Source of the DNA: Symsagittifera roscoffensis | Lineage: Eukaryota > Xenacoelomorpha > Acoela > Convolutidae | Reading direction: 5' to 3' | DNA length: 64,000 nucleotides | NCBI RefSeq assembly: GCF_963678635.1 | Contig: NC_087067.1 | Coordinates: 31,286,401-31,350,400, forward strand | In this document: one piece after another, positions 34,290-44,382 of the stretch | Numbering within the stretch: the first letter of the stretch is position 1 | Layout of the letters: every line of letters starts with the position of its first letter | Translations under genes and position numbers: made by a program | The notes under the pieces: model-generated | The model's database searches: none | Told to the model about the DNA's origin: nothing | What the model saw: only the letters and a program-made list of their open reading frames with translations

Positions 34290-37200
34290 GTGCTGGGCAT
34301 GCCTACAGAAAAGGGCATGTATGTTCTTGACACAGACGCATCGGTGGTGGCCATCTCAGGAATCTTGCATCAAGAGCAAGAATGGAACGGAAGAACAGTT
34401 CTCCGTCCCATTGCATACGGCAGCAAAGTCTTGAGTGACACAGAGATGAAATATGAAAAGCAAAGAAAAACGATGACCGATCCTTTTGTGGATTGGATCA
34501 AGCGATCCCGGTCTGACAAAAGGGGGACGGTTTCAGGCAGGATGGTTGAAACGAGAAGTCAAAAGACCTCAGAAGAGCGAAGAGAACCGTTAGAAGTGGA
34601 GGTCAATACGGACCACACCATGAATGACAACCAGGAAGTAAATAAACTGGAAGGGAGAGGCAGAAGGCTGGCGAGTGAATCTACCCCGGTAGAACAAGGC
34701 CATGATTTTGCCACTTCCACCGGGACATTGGATCGAGAGGAGATGTCGGAACTGTCCGACATCTCAACTGAGGTAGCGGCAACGAGAAGATCTCCGACAG
34801 ACAACACTATGATGGCAAGCGGAACTGGGAAACAAACAACGTCATCATCATTCTCAGAAAGAATGAAGAACACCTTCGGGAACATCTATCCATTTAGCAT
34901 GGGGGGAGGAGCAGGCAACGATGGTGAGTCCCAGGAGGAAGAAGATGAAGAGGAGCAAGGGGACTATGGATCTCAAGTCAGCCTCAATAGTTCAGTCCAA
35001 GAGAGTGAGGCACACGTCGGAAGAGAGACTGGAGCCACGGACAAATTTGGTGTAGTGACAACTATAAGCAAAGAAGCAAACACACCAGGCCAGTCAAAAT
35101 ACTTCACGATGAGGGCAAGTTCGGAGCAAGAACCTGGTGAGAATAGAACCAGAGGGCTCGGCAACGCGTTAAATGACCCCGAAACAAACAATGAAAAGAC
35201 GTTGAGGCAGCGAGTCAAGGCCCGGATCTCGACAAGCACGAAGTTACCTGGGACCGACAGGGTTACACCACCACTAGTAACGCCACTGGTGGATAACGGG
35301 GCAGCACTAGAGGAAGCCTTAAACAACATAGTGGACAGTTTAGGAGGACAAAACGAGCAAATGTCAATAAGGATGAGTGAACTAGAAAGAGCAGTTCACA
35401 TTGAGAGAGAAAGGCTGCGGGAAGAAATAAACCGCAACAGGCAAGAAGTTGACAGGAGCGAAAAACGCTTGAAAGAGAGAACGGATGAACATATGACGAG
35501 GAACTTGTCACGAATGACAAGAGAGGCGGAACAGAGGGAGTTACGCTTAAGAGCCGACATGGAGAAGTTAAGAATTCAGCAAGAGCAGTCTCTTGGGTCT
35601 CTTGACACAAAGATAGATGCGATGATGGAGAGGCGAACTCAGGCTATCATGGATAGGTTGGACGGGCTACTAAGCAGCAAGAGTGGACCAAAAGAAGGAG
35701 AACCGAATTCGGGAGGTCCCAGCAGGGAACCGAAAGTGAACTTCAATGAACATCAAAAGAGGAAAATGTATGGATCCACTAGAGGCAGGGGCAGTTCATC
35801 AGGCTATGCCACAAGGGGTAATGCAGCATGGGTCCCGAACAGTAGAGCAAATTCAACGGGGAACAGACAAACCTCTAACGAACGACCAACGCAAGGCACA
35901 CATGCGACTGGGAGAAGTGATTCCGCCAACAGGGGGCATGCGAGCCCGAGGAGGAGTCACGTGGGCCAAGCGGGAAACGCTTACGGCGATTCGGATTGCA
36001 GGGATGCACCGCACACAGAGCCTTCGACGAGGTGTGAGGACACTCAAGCGGGACACTCAAGGGATGCTACGGCAATGGCCACAGCATTTGAACCCCTGAA
36101 CAGGTCTTTGGAGACATTCCTGACGCGGTTATCTAGAACCAATGAACGCAGTGAAAAGTCCAGAAGAGTCTTTAAGAAGCCAAGATGCTACAAAGACGAA
36201 TCTGATGGCTGTATTGATACCTGGATAGAGGTAATGAAGCTGCATTTCGAGGAAGAAGACTTGTCTGAGAGACAGGAATGCAGCGCGCTCACCAGCAACT
36301 TGGAAGGGACAGCCCTGAACTGTGTCATGGCCAAGAAACAGTATCAACGTGACACTGCAGAGAAAATCTTCGAAATCTTGTTAAACCGTTTCGGATCAGG
36401 GGTGCAGGGGCACCAGGCGATGATGCGCTTTGAGAAACGGAGGCAACGGGAAGATGAAACCATAGACAAGTTTCTCGATGATTTGGAAATGCTGAGAAGA
36501 TGCAGCCAACCGGATGAGTCAAACCGAAGGATGAACCTGGCCGTAGCCTCAAAATTCATCGATGGTGTGAAAAATGATGAACTTCGTACGATGCTAGCAA
36601 CGCATTACACACCACTAATAACTAATGCGCCAACACCGGAGGAGTTGAGGCTCAAATCAAAAGAGTATCTATTGTTGAAACCTCCTTCGAGATCTGGATA
36701 TTACAAGAACAATTATGGCAATTTTAACAACGGACCAGCGAACCAAGGGAACAATTGGTACAAACCGAGGGACGATATGGACAAGAGACGCTCTTGTGCT
36801 AATTGTAGTTCAACTGACCATCATGTGTCAGCATGCCCAGCTTACAAACAAGGCATGAAAGCAATAGGCTTTAGCCTCGAGGACGAAGATGCGTCAGAGT
36901 TGGACCATGAGGATTTCATGAGAGGAGTAATTGCGAAATTCGGCCCGAGGTGTTTCTTTTGCAACTTGGAAGGTCATTTTAAATCAGATTGTCGGCAATT
37001 CTGGGATGCAGTGGCAGACATCAAGCATCCAAGACATGAAGAAACTTTGTCAGGAGTGAAAGCCAGCAAGGCTCGACTTTTGAGTGAAGCGGAGGCACGC
37101 AGAAAGGACAAACCTCAAGAGCTGGCGGCAAAGAAAATGCAAGCAGTAACAGAAGAAGCACGTGAACCGGAACCAGCAACTGCGGCCGATGACTTCAAGA

Positions 37201-39674
37201 TCGATTATAAGGCAGCCGCAAAGGATGCTCTAAATAGAGTACAGCAGGAATTGGTGACGAAAGAGATCGAACAAAAAGTGAAACTTGAACTGGAAAATGA
37301 AAAGCTTCAGGAGCAACTGAATACCTTCGAGGCAATGGAGTTCGAGGAGACGAAAACACCAAGCAGTTTAGATATGAAACTTAAAGTGATCTCCGGTAAG
37401 AGGTTCGGCATGGCGCCGCAGGGAAAGAAGATACAGTCGATAATCTCAGTGGCTGGACACCAGGTAATAAGAAATTTGAGTGAACCATCAGAGTTCACTT
37501 TAATGCATTTGGACACATATGCAGATTATCTGAGGCAGGTGGAGCCACGCACTGAGTCGAGAGCTGTGCGAGCACTACTAACGACGGGTGGCCCTCGCAT
37601 GAAGAAACTTCATGGACGCTACCTAGAAGTCTATGGGCCGTATCAAGTGATGCTGAACGTGGATGGGATCAGTATCTACACCAGGACTTATGTAACAACA
37701 GATGATGACCAAATAGGGCAGATCTATTTGGGTGAAGAGGAACTCAAAGTCCGCAGGATAGGCCATGACGCCATGATGGAACAAGACGCGGTACACATTG
37801 GATATGAAGCAGATGTGACAGCACACCTGCTCGACACCAACGGAACAAAAATCGGAGTCACAGGGCTTCTGGACACAGGAGCGGTGGTGAGTGTGATGCC
37901 GATAAAAACTTGGGAAAGAATGGGCTTCACATGGGAGGATCTGATTCCTACGAACCTCCGACTGGCCGCCGCAAATAGAGGAGCCATCTACGTAGCCGGA
38001 AGAACACCGATAACGGTCCTTCACATGGGAGGACGAGACCTTTGGATGAGCTTCCTGGTGGTAGAGAATCTGGACGACGCCGACCAATTCATCTTGGGCA
38101 GAGATTTTGTCAGGAACTTTGACGTGATGATTGACTTGAACAACGGTCTAATACGGATTAGAAACCCGGACCGAAAGTATGTTAAGAGACCAATTAATAG
38201 GATAATAACAGACGAGAATAAGGTACCAGTTTTTTTGGATAGAAAAGTAAAATTACAACCAGGACAAGCAGTAGTAGCGATTTTTAGAATGAGAAATTTA
38301 AATTCGTTAAGTGATAGTAAACAGGTTTGCTTAGTACCGAATCCAAATAGTCAGAGTTCGGTGATTTTAGGCCGGAGCTTCTCGGTAACGCGAAACGGAC
38401 TGTGTGTCAGTGTGTTGTTGAACACACTGGACACCACGGTTTCAATCCAGCGTGGAAAGAAGCTTGGTTACGCATTGCCGATGAGGACCGACTATGAAGA
38501 GACACAAAACTTGAAGAAATATAGTGTGAAAGACTGTCCTTATCATGCCAATAAAGATAAAATTTTAAAGAGGATTGATGAATTAAAATCTATTCGTAAA
38601 TTGTTTTCAATGAAATCCGAAACGGACGACGGCTTATCAAGCTGCTCGAATTTTCCGGAACGCCCCTCGTCATATGAATTAGAATCTGACAAACCGGTTT
38701 TGCCAGAGATAGAACATTTAAAAGGGAAAATAGGTGAGGGAGATTTCGAAAAATTGCGGGACCTCCTAAATCGGAACGCTGATGTATTTTCAAAACATAA
38801 GGCGGATATCGGTTGCTGTAATTTCGTCGAACACGAAATCGAACTAGAAGAAGGCGCCATCCCCCATAGGGAAGGCGCAAGGCGAATGACGCCACATAAA
38901 TCGGAAGCGTGCCGAGCGGAAATAGAAATGTTGCTTGAATACGACATGATAGAACCCTCGAAATCGCCGTGGGCTTGCGGGGTAGTCATGGCGAAAAAGA
39001 AAGGGGGGCAGCTTAGATTTTGTTGCGACTTTCGTTACTTGAACGCGGTAACGATTAAAGATGCGTACCCGATACCGCGAATAGACGAGAGCCTATCCAA
39101 ACTTGGTGATGCAAAGTTCTTCACCACATTGGACTTGGGTTCTGCCTTCTGGCAGGTTCCTCTGCGAAAGAAGGACAGAGAGAAAACCGGATTCGCGTGC
39201 GAATTGGGGTTGTACCAGTGGAAGAGGATGCCCTTCGGCTTATGCAATGCAACAGCAACTTTTCAAAGGCTGATGGCTCAGGCTTTGACAGGAGTGACCA
39301 AAAAGTACGGGAATCTCTTGATGTGCTACGTGGATGACGTAGTCATAGCGACACCGACCCTGGAGGATCACATTGATCGGCTCGATGAGGTCTTCGGATG
39401 TATGAAAAGAGCAGGCTTGAAGTGCAAACCATCAAAATGTGAAATCCTGAGGGATTCGATCAAGTACCTGGGAAGAATGGTGGACAGGCATGGTGTGAGG
39501 CCAGATCCGGAAGCAGTAGAAGCTGTGCTGACATGGAAGGCTCCGAGGATGGACACACAGCTAATGAGCTTCCTGGGGTTTGCCAACTATTACCGTGAAT
39601 TTATCAAAGGATATGCAGACAAAGTGTATCCGATGCAGAAGCTGATGCGCAACAAAGGGAAAAAGTTCGAATAG
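34290..39674 (+). CDS. Chimeric RNase H fragment fused to Gag-protease-RT, second duplicate (1794 codons)
   Basis: The listed first codon is GTG; the frame is open from just after the TAG at 34232. About 55 codons of RNase H are joined in frame, at 34455/34456, to Gag from its 21st codon onward. Residues then repeat the first duplicate: knuckles at about 835 and 887, protease DTG at about 1194, RT YVDD at about 1678-1681. Unlike the first duplicate, this copy has no frameshift from Gag through RT. It ends at the TAG at 39672-39674 between RT and RNase H. A chain could start at the internal ATG near 34473. At least 13 substitutions separate the duplicates. Confidence 0.9.
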   Translation: MLGMPTEKGMYVLDTDASVVAISGILHQEQEWNGRTVLRPIAYGSKVLSDTEMKYEKQRKTMTDPFVDWIKRSRSDKRGTVSGRMVETRSQKTSEERREPLEVEVNTDHTMNDNQEVNKLEGRGRRLASESTPVEQGHDFATSTGTLDREEMSELSDISTEVAATRRSPTDNTMMASGTGKQTTSSSFSERMKNTFGNIYPFSMGGGAGNDGESQEEEDEEEQGDYGSQVSLNSSVQESEAHVGRETGATDKFGVVTTISKEANTPGQSKYFTMRASSEQEPGENRTRGLGNALNDPETNNEKTLRQRVKARISTSTKLPGTDRVTPPLVTPLVDNGAALEEALNNIVDSLGGQNEQMSIRMSELERAVHIERERLREEINRNRQEVDRSEKRLKERTDEHMTRNLSRMTREAEQRELRLRADMEKLRIQQEQSLGSLDTKIDAMMERRTQAIMDRLDGLLSSKSGPKEGEPNSGGPSREPKVNFNEHQKRKMYGSTRGRGSSSGYATRGNAAWVPNSRANSTGNRQTSNERPTQGTHATGRSDSANRGHASPRRSHVGQAGNAYGDSDCRDAPHTEPSTRCEDTQAGHSRDATAMATAFEPLNRSLETFLTRLSRTNERSEKSRRVFKKPRCYKDESDGCIDTWIEVMKLHFEEEDLSERQECSALTSNLEGTALNCVMAKKQYQRDTAEKIFEILLNRFGSGVQGHQAMMRFEKRRQREDETIDKFLDDLEMLRRCSQPDESNRRMNLAVASKFIDGVKNDELRTMLATHYTPLITNAPTPEELRLKSKEYLLLKPPSRSGYYKNNYGNFNNGPANQGNNWYKPRDDMDKRRSCANCSSTDHHVSACPAYKQGMKAIGFSLEDEDASELDHEDFMRGVIAKFGPRCFFCNLEGHFKSDCRQFWDAVADIKHPRHEETLSGVKASKARLLSEAEARRKDKPQELAAKKMQAVTEEAREPEPATAADDFKIDYKAAAKDALNRVQQELVTKEIEQKVKLELENEKLQEQLNTFEAMEFEETKTPSSLDMKLKVISGKRFGMAPQGKKIQSIISVAGHQVIRNLSEPSEFTLMHLDTYADYLRQVEPRTESRAVRALLTTGGPRMKKLHGRYLEVYGPYQVMLNVDGISIYTRTYVTTDDDQIGQIYLGEEELKVRRIGHDAMMEQDAVHIGYEADVTAHLLDTNGTKIGVTGLLDTGAVVSVMPIKTWERMGFTWEDLIPTNLRLAAANRGAIYVAGRTPITVLHMGGRDLWMSFLVVENLDDADQFILGRDFVRNFDVMIDLNNGLIRIRNPDRKYVKRPINRIITDENKVPVFLDRKVKLQPGQAVVAIFRMRNLNSLSDSKQVCLVPNPNSQSSVILGRSFSVTRNGLCVSVLLNTLDTTVSIQRGKKLGYALPMRTDYEETQNLKKYSVKDCPYHANKDKILKRIDELKSIRKLFSMKSETDDGLSSCSNFPERPSSYELESDKPVLPEIEHLKGKIGEGDFEKLRDLLNRNADVFSKHKADIGCCNFVEHEIELEEGAIPHREGARRMTPHKSEACRAEIEMLLEYDMIEPSKSPWACGVVMAKKKGGQLRFCCDFRYLNAVTIKDAYPIPRIDESLSKLGDAKFFTTLDLGSAFWQVPLRKKDREKTGFACELGLYQWKRMPFGLCNATATFQRLMAQALTGVTKKYGNLLMCYVDDVVIATPTLEDHIDRLDEVFGCMKRAGLKCKPSKCEILRDSIKYLGRMVDRHGVRPDPEAVEAVLTWKAPRMDTQLMSFLGFANYYREFIKGYADKVYPMQKLMRNKGKKFE

Positions 39675-39731
39675 AACGATGAGGCACAGGTTGCTTTCGA
39701 GAACATAAAGCGGGAACTGTGCGAAGCGCCA

Positions 39732-42700
39732 GTGCTGGGCATGCCTACAGAAAAGGGCATGTATGTTCTTGACACAGACGCATCGGTGGTGGCCATCTCA
39801 GGAATCTTGCATCAAGAGCAAGAATGGAACGGAAGAACAGTTCTCCGTCCCATTGCATACGGCAGCAAAGTCTTGAGTGACACAGAGATGAAATATGGCG
39901 CACCGAAAGCAGAAATGTTTGCAGTAGTCACCTTCGTGGAGAAGTACCGTGCATACTTGGGGAGCGCGCCCTTCAAGTTACGCGTGGACAACAGAGCGTT
40001 ATCCTGGTTGAAAACCTACTCGATGGATCAGAGTTATATTGGTAGATGGATAGTAAGATTGGATGGCTACCATATGATAATCGAGCATAGGATGCGCGAT
40101 AAACACCAGAATGCCGATAGCCTCAGCAAGAAAACTGAGTTCTATGAAAGGTTGGAGCAGAAGCAAGCCAATCAGGCGGAAATAAAGGAGGGATTCTCGT
40201 TTCTAGATAAAGAAACTTATGAAGCGCTTCCCTTAACGAGATGGTTGGATAAGTCTGGACATCCAATTCCAGGACATCCGGAGTTACCTGTAGAGAAAGC
40301 AGCCGAGATAAAGATCCTGTCAAAGGAGGACCCGATCCCGTTGGATTTGCTGCTGCGCTCGAACCTGGTCCAGCAAGAACTCTCTCGCATGAATATAAAC
40401 AGCCTCTCATTACTGGATAAAACGGTGCAAGTCACACCACAAGTGATGCGGATGCTGGGTGGATTGTTAGAAAGAGAAGTGACCAGAGATGACCCCGAGT
40501 GGACGGCAGCAGTGGCATCGCTAACAGTCAGGGAGAAAGTAAAGATCATGCCGTCCAGACGACAACACGAAGAGAACGAGAGGGATTGTAGGACAATAGT
40601 TCAGCAACTAGTATCCTCAATACCCCAAGAGATTTTAACCAGTACTTCTTACGGACAGAAAGAACAGGAGAGCGGCAAGCAAAAGAAAACTGTCACCTTT
40701 GTAGACCGGGATAAAGACGGTGAAGTTGTAAAACAAAATCTGCTGCAAGACTATTTGTCCGGGGAGAAGGATGAGGAGGAAAACCAGCGATCACAAGATC
40801 AAAATCCGGGACAAGTGAATTGGTCCTGGGAGTCCGAGATAGACGAGAAAATTCCTGATGAGAAACAGGACCTAGAGAACAAGGTTTTGTCCGGGGAGTT
40901 CAGATGGATGCGAAAGAAATACAGACATGATCTGGAGGAGCGTGCAGTCTCCAGCACAACACCTTCGACGGATGATGAATCCCGAAACTCAGGAATGGAT
41001 ACCTATTCCGACAGGAATTCGACTTCGGGATCCGAACTGTCAGTACTGGCGATACACACGCTACTAGTGGAAACTCGGGCGAGAGACCTGGACAGAGAGG
41101 TGTACCAGGATCCTGACAGTGATCGCTACCTAATACCAAGCGAAAGAGTCTTTGACAACGCAGCGGATGACTTAGAAACGATAGCGGTATCGAAACGTTC
41201 GATAAGCCTGTTGCCGCAGAAAGAGGTAGTCAGGACTGATCTCCAGCCGTTTCAGCAAGAAACACAACCGTTGGTAAAGATTTGGTGCGTTAAGATGGAA
41301 GAAGACACACATCAGCCCAACGAGCTGAATAGTCAGATGAGAGTCATGAAGACGTACTTGAAGGCGAGATACAGACTCTCGGACCTTCTAAGGGCGCAGA
41401 GAAATGATCGCATGACAAGCAACCTAAAAAGGTGGATAGAAAACGGTGCACCTGACAAAGGTGACCTAGAAGAAGATAGCTATAGGATCCTGAGACAATA
41501 CTTCATGCAGAAGGTGGGGAGATTATATCTGAACAAGGACGGGATCGTGGCTTGCAGGAGAAGAGAAGAAGACAAGTCCTTATACAAATATAACGCGATA
41601 GTGTTGCCGCAACTCTATCAGACAGAACTATTATTCAGGTCGCATGATCAGATGGGCCATCAAGGGATCGACAAAGTGTATCAGAGGATCCTGAAGCGCT
41701 TTGAGTGGCCTGGGATGAAAAAGGCATGCGAGAAATGGGTGACAGCGTGCCTGTCATGCCAACAGGTCAAAGATCCAAGGAAATTACGATTTCCTTTACA
41801 ATCGATTGAGTCGTCTGAATTCAACGAGGTGGTGCAGATAGATCACCAGAAGATATGCATGACAGACAGCGGTTATAACCAAGTCTTGGTCATGATAAAT
41901 CACTTCACGAAGTATGCAGAGGCCGTGCCCTGCATAACTGCCTCGGCGGAAGAGACATGCGACCACCTGATCAACACGTGGATAGCAAGACATGGTTGTC
42001 CAATGACGTTTCAATCGGACAATGGAACGGCTTTCGTAGGCGAGCTTACGAAAGAGCTTATGAGACGGTCACAAGTCGCTCAGGCTCACTCCACGACATA
42101 CCATCCTCAGACGAATGGCTTAGTGGAAAGACAGAATAGGACGTTAGTGTCGATGCTGCGGGTATATTGTTCCAGGTACATGACCGATTGGGACAGATAC
42201 CTTCCACAGGTGATGGGAGCTTATAATAGCACGCAACACTCCACCACTGGGGTCAGTCCACACATGATGCTGACGGGACACGAGAAGTCTTTACCCTTGA
42301 CATTCTTCTACCCAGAGTATGAGGGGAAGAAAACATCTCCACAGGTTTACGTGAGGGATGTGATCAGACGTCAACAGGAGTTGAACGATCTGTGTAGACG
42401 AAATACTCAGCAAGCACAGGCAAGGCAGAGGAAAAGATTCGACAAGAAAGCAGCTGGTGCAAAAGCCTACTCGGTGGGAGACTACGTATGGGTATTTCAG
42501 AACGTTATACCACCGAAAGGGACAAAGAAGCTTCTGAAGAAGTGGAGGGGACCCTTCATGATTACGGAGGTGCACCAGGAGGGACGCTTTTATAGACTGA
42601 GTACTGACCGGGCCGCCCACTACGAGAACATCAAGCCACACAATCCATCGACAGAAGACTGGTGTATACCTGCAGACATGGAAGAAGGGGATTATTTAAT

Positions 42701-43997
42701 GATGGATCCTGCTTGTGAGGTCAATGAAAAAGGCACCAGGGAAAAGAACGATGGAAACGAAGTCGTAGAGGAAGGTACGGATACACCATTGGACCTGGAT
42801 CCAAACGAACAGATCGAAGCGGACGATGAAACCTTGCCCTACGCAGAGGAAGATTGGCAGGATTCCGAACAGACAGAGGTTCCCAAGAACATGGAACCAG
42901 ATCTTCCGTTCACGATGCAGACTCGTCAGAAAGACGGGACGAGACCAAGAAAGAAATACAATCCTTACGGTGACGACTTTGTAGTGGATAGGATAGATCT
43001 AAAGAAAATAGTGGAGGAAGTAGTGGGTTTAGAGGAAATAACCGTGTCACAGGACATTGACATAGTCGATGATCACAACGATGAGTGGGTTGACGACTGG
43101 TCGAAACCCGAGGTGGAGTTCGACGATGAGCAACAGCAGTCAAATGAACAAGACCTGACGAACCTGCGTGTCTTAGAGTGGCTGAACGAAATGACATCAG
43201 ACCCTAAAAAGACCAGCGTTACGATTCAAGACGTAGATCGCGAAAGCGCGAAATACATTAAGACCGAACGAGATGATCCTTCCTGGGCTGCCCAGGAAGG
43301 ACAACTTCTCATTCCAGCTTCTAATCTTGACTTAATACCCGGTATGCGATCGACGGGGACGCCGATGGATATTTTTGTCCGGGGAGTGGGGTTAGGACTT
43401 ACCCACACTGAAAACTTGATAATAAAAAAATTGAGAATAGCAAGAGAAACAGGAAACTTAGAAGCAGAAACAGGCGAAGAACCTAAGAAACCTGACATAG
43501 GCAGGGTAGTTGAGTCATATTTTAACTTACCAAATGAATATTCAAGTAACATAGTACTAACAGATAGTGATTTCATACTCACAAACAGAACATGTGCGAT
43601 AGCAATCACCGCAGACATGAGTTTTAGGACGGCGCTAGCGGCAGATTTTAAGAGGGAATACAAAAACGTGGAATTCCTTTGGAAGCAAAGACCAGGGATA
43701 GGGGGCGTAGCAGCCTTACCCCCGGCGGTGTCGCAGATACCGGGAAAGTACTTATGCTTCTTGGTAACGAGGGCGACAGAGAAGCAGCACGTGGACCCAG
43801 AAAACCTAGTCTTGTCTTTGACGAGGCTGAGGGACTTCCTTGTGGAAATGGACGTGAAGGAGCTTTCGCTTCCAGTGTACGATCCAAATAGAGGAAGACT
43901 GCATCCTCGGGAATTGTACGCGCTTGTACACGTGATATTCTCTGATACGAAGATACAAGTGTATCTACATAAGAAATATTACTTAAGTATAGGCTGA
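39732..43997 (+). CDS. Pol C-terminal half: RNase H, long insertion, integrase, macro-like domain (1421 codons)
   Basis: The frame is the same as the preceding RT and is open from right after the TAG at 39674; the listed first codon is GTG and the first ATG is at 39741. RNase H occupies about 10-135, with acidic residues in DTDAS, KAEMFA, RVDN and QNADSLS. About 460 mostly hydrophilic residues follow. Integrase runs about 600-960: an HX4H...CX2C finger at about 638-676, catalytic Asp near 704, Asp763 and Glu799 (35 between), and a GPF motif near 940. An acidic linker precedes a C-terminal macro-like domain at about 1285-1415. Without readthrough or another start, this half would not be made from Gag-Pol. 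Confidence 0.9.
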   Translation: MLGMPTEKGMYVLDTDASVVAISGILHQEQEWNGRTVLRPIAYGSKVLSDTEMKYGAPKAEMFAVVTFVEKYRAYLGSAPFKLRVDNRALSWLKTYSMDQSYIGRWIVRLDGYHMIIEHRMRDKHQNADSLSKKTEFYERLEQKQANQAEIKEGFSFLDKETYEALPLTRWLDKSGHPIPGHPELPVEKAAEIKILSKEDPIPLDLLLRSNLVQQELSRMNINSLSLLDKTVQVTPQVMRMLGGLLEREVTRDDPEWTAAVASLTVREKVKIMPSRRQHEENERDCRTIVQQLVSSIPQEILTSTSYGQKEQESGKQKKTVTFVDRDKDGEVVKQNLLQDYLSGEKDEEENQRSQDQNPGQVNWSWESEIDEKIPDEKQDLENKVLSGEFRWMRKKYRHDLEERAVSSTTPSTDDESRNSGMDTYSDRNSTSGSELSVLAIHTLLVETRARDLDREVYQDPDSDRYLIPSERVFDNAADDLETIAVSKRSISLLPQKEVVRTDLQPFQQETQPLVKIWCVKMEEDTHQPNELNSQMRVMKTYLKARYRLSDLLRAQRNDRMTSNLKRWIENGAPDKGDLEEDSYRILRQYFMQKVGRLYLNKDGIVACRRREEDKSLYKYNAIVLPQLYQTELLFRSHDQMGHQGIDKVYQRILKRFEWPGMKKACEKWVTACLSCQQVKDPRKLRFPLQSIESSEFNEVVQIDHQKICMTDSGYNQVLVMINHFTKYAEAVPCITASAEETCDHLINTWIARHGCPMTFQSDNGTAFVGELTKELMRRSQVAQAHSTTYHPQTNGLVERQNRTLVSMLRVYCSRYMTDWDRYLPQVMGAYNSTQHSTTGVSPHMMLTGHEKSLPLTFFYPEYEGKKTSPQVYVRDVIRRQQELNDLCRRNTQQAQARQRKRFDKKAAGAKAYSVGDYVWVFQNVIPPKGTKKLLKKWRGPFMITEVHQEGRFYRLSTDRAAHYENIKPHNPSTEDWCIPADMEEGDYLMMDPACEVNEKGTREKNDGNEVVEEGTDTPLDLDPNEQIEADDETLPYAEEDWQDSEQTEVPKNMEPDLPFTMQTRQKDGTRPRKKYNPYGDDFVVDRIDLKKIVEEVVGLEEITVSQDIDIVDDHNDEWVDDWSKPEVEFDDEQQQSNEQDLTNLRVLEWLNEMTSDPKKTSVTIQDVDRESAKYIKTERDDPSWAAQEGQLLIPASNLDLIPGMRSTGTPMDIFVRGVGLGLTHTENLIIKKLRIARETGNLEAETGEEPKKPDIGRVVESYFNLPNEYSSNIVLTDSDFILTNRTCAIAITADMSFRTALAADFKREYKNVEFLWKQRPGIGGVAALPPAVSQIPGKYLCFLVTRATEKQHVDPENLVLSLTRLRDFLVEMDVKELSLPVYDPNRGRLHPRELYALVHVIFSDTKIQVYLHKKYYLSIG
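43585..43990 (+). other. Macro-like (ADP-ribose-binding) domain at the Pol C-terminus
   Basis: The stretch has the order of landmarks of the small macro domains of the TARG1/Poa1 type. A CAIAITADMSFRTALAADF segment is followed by a GIGGVAAL stretch, then KYLCFLVTRAT, a helix with LVLSLTRLRDFLV, the strand VKELSLPVYDPN and a C-terminal SDTKIQVYL strand. The loop that in TARG1 carries the catalytic Asp after Gly-Cys-Gly-Leu reads PNRGRL here and appears to lack that Asp. Binding without that type of hydrolysis is therefore possible. Recognition is by eye from pattern, not from a profile search. Confidence 0.7.
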
Positions 43998-44382
43998 GTG
44001 ATGAGCGAGAGGGTGTTGGGCCGGGGACCAAGTTGCATGTAAAATGTGATATGTGTGTGATGTTATGTTTTGTGTTAGGTTATTAAGATCATGGGTAAGT
44101 AGGGGTTAGTGACCATGAACAACTAGATGACGATCTTGGGAATAGATCCAAAGTTTGGACTGTCCAATCTTAGGTCGAATTCCAAAATTTTAGAAACCAA
44201 TTGATTTTAATAAATTTTAGGATAAATATCTTTTTATCTGAACTGTTTTAAGCAAATTTTAACGATATATATTCAGGTGAAACTGACAAGTGTGACATTC
44301 GTGATTTCTTTTCTAGATCCTGATTGATCATTTAAATTACTCACTTGAGTCAAAGAATCGAATCAAACTTGAAAAGAATAGA
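43998..44382 (+). other. Spacer between pol and accessory ORFs, with splice-like signals
   Basis: No gene is seen. GGTAAGT at 44094-44100 is a strong donor-like sequence. TTTCTTTTCTAG ending at 44316 is an acceptor-like sequence, 66 nt before the next ATG. The two could bound a 222-nt intron, or the acceptor could receive a spliced leader or an upstream leader exon to form a subgenomic mRNA for the ORFs that follow. Confidence 0.4.
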
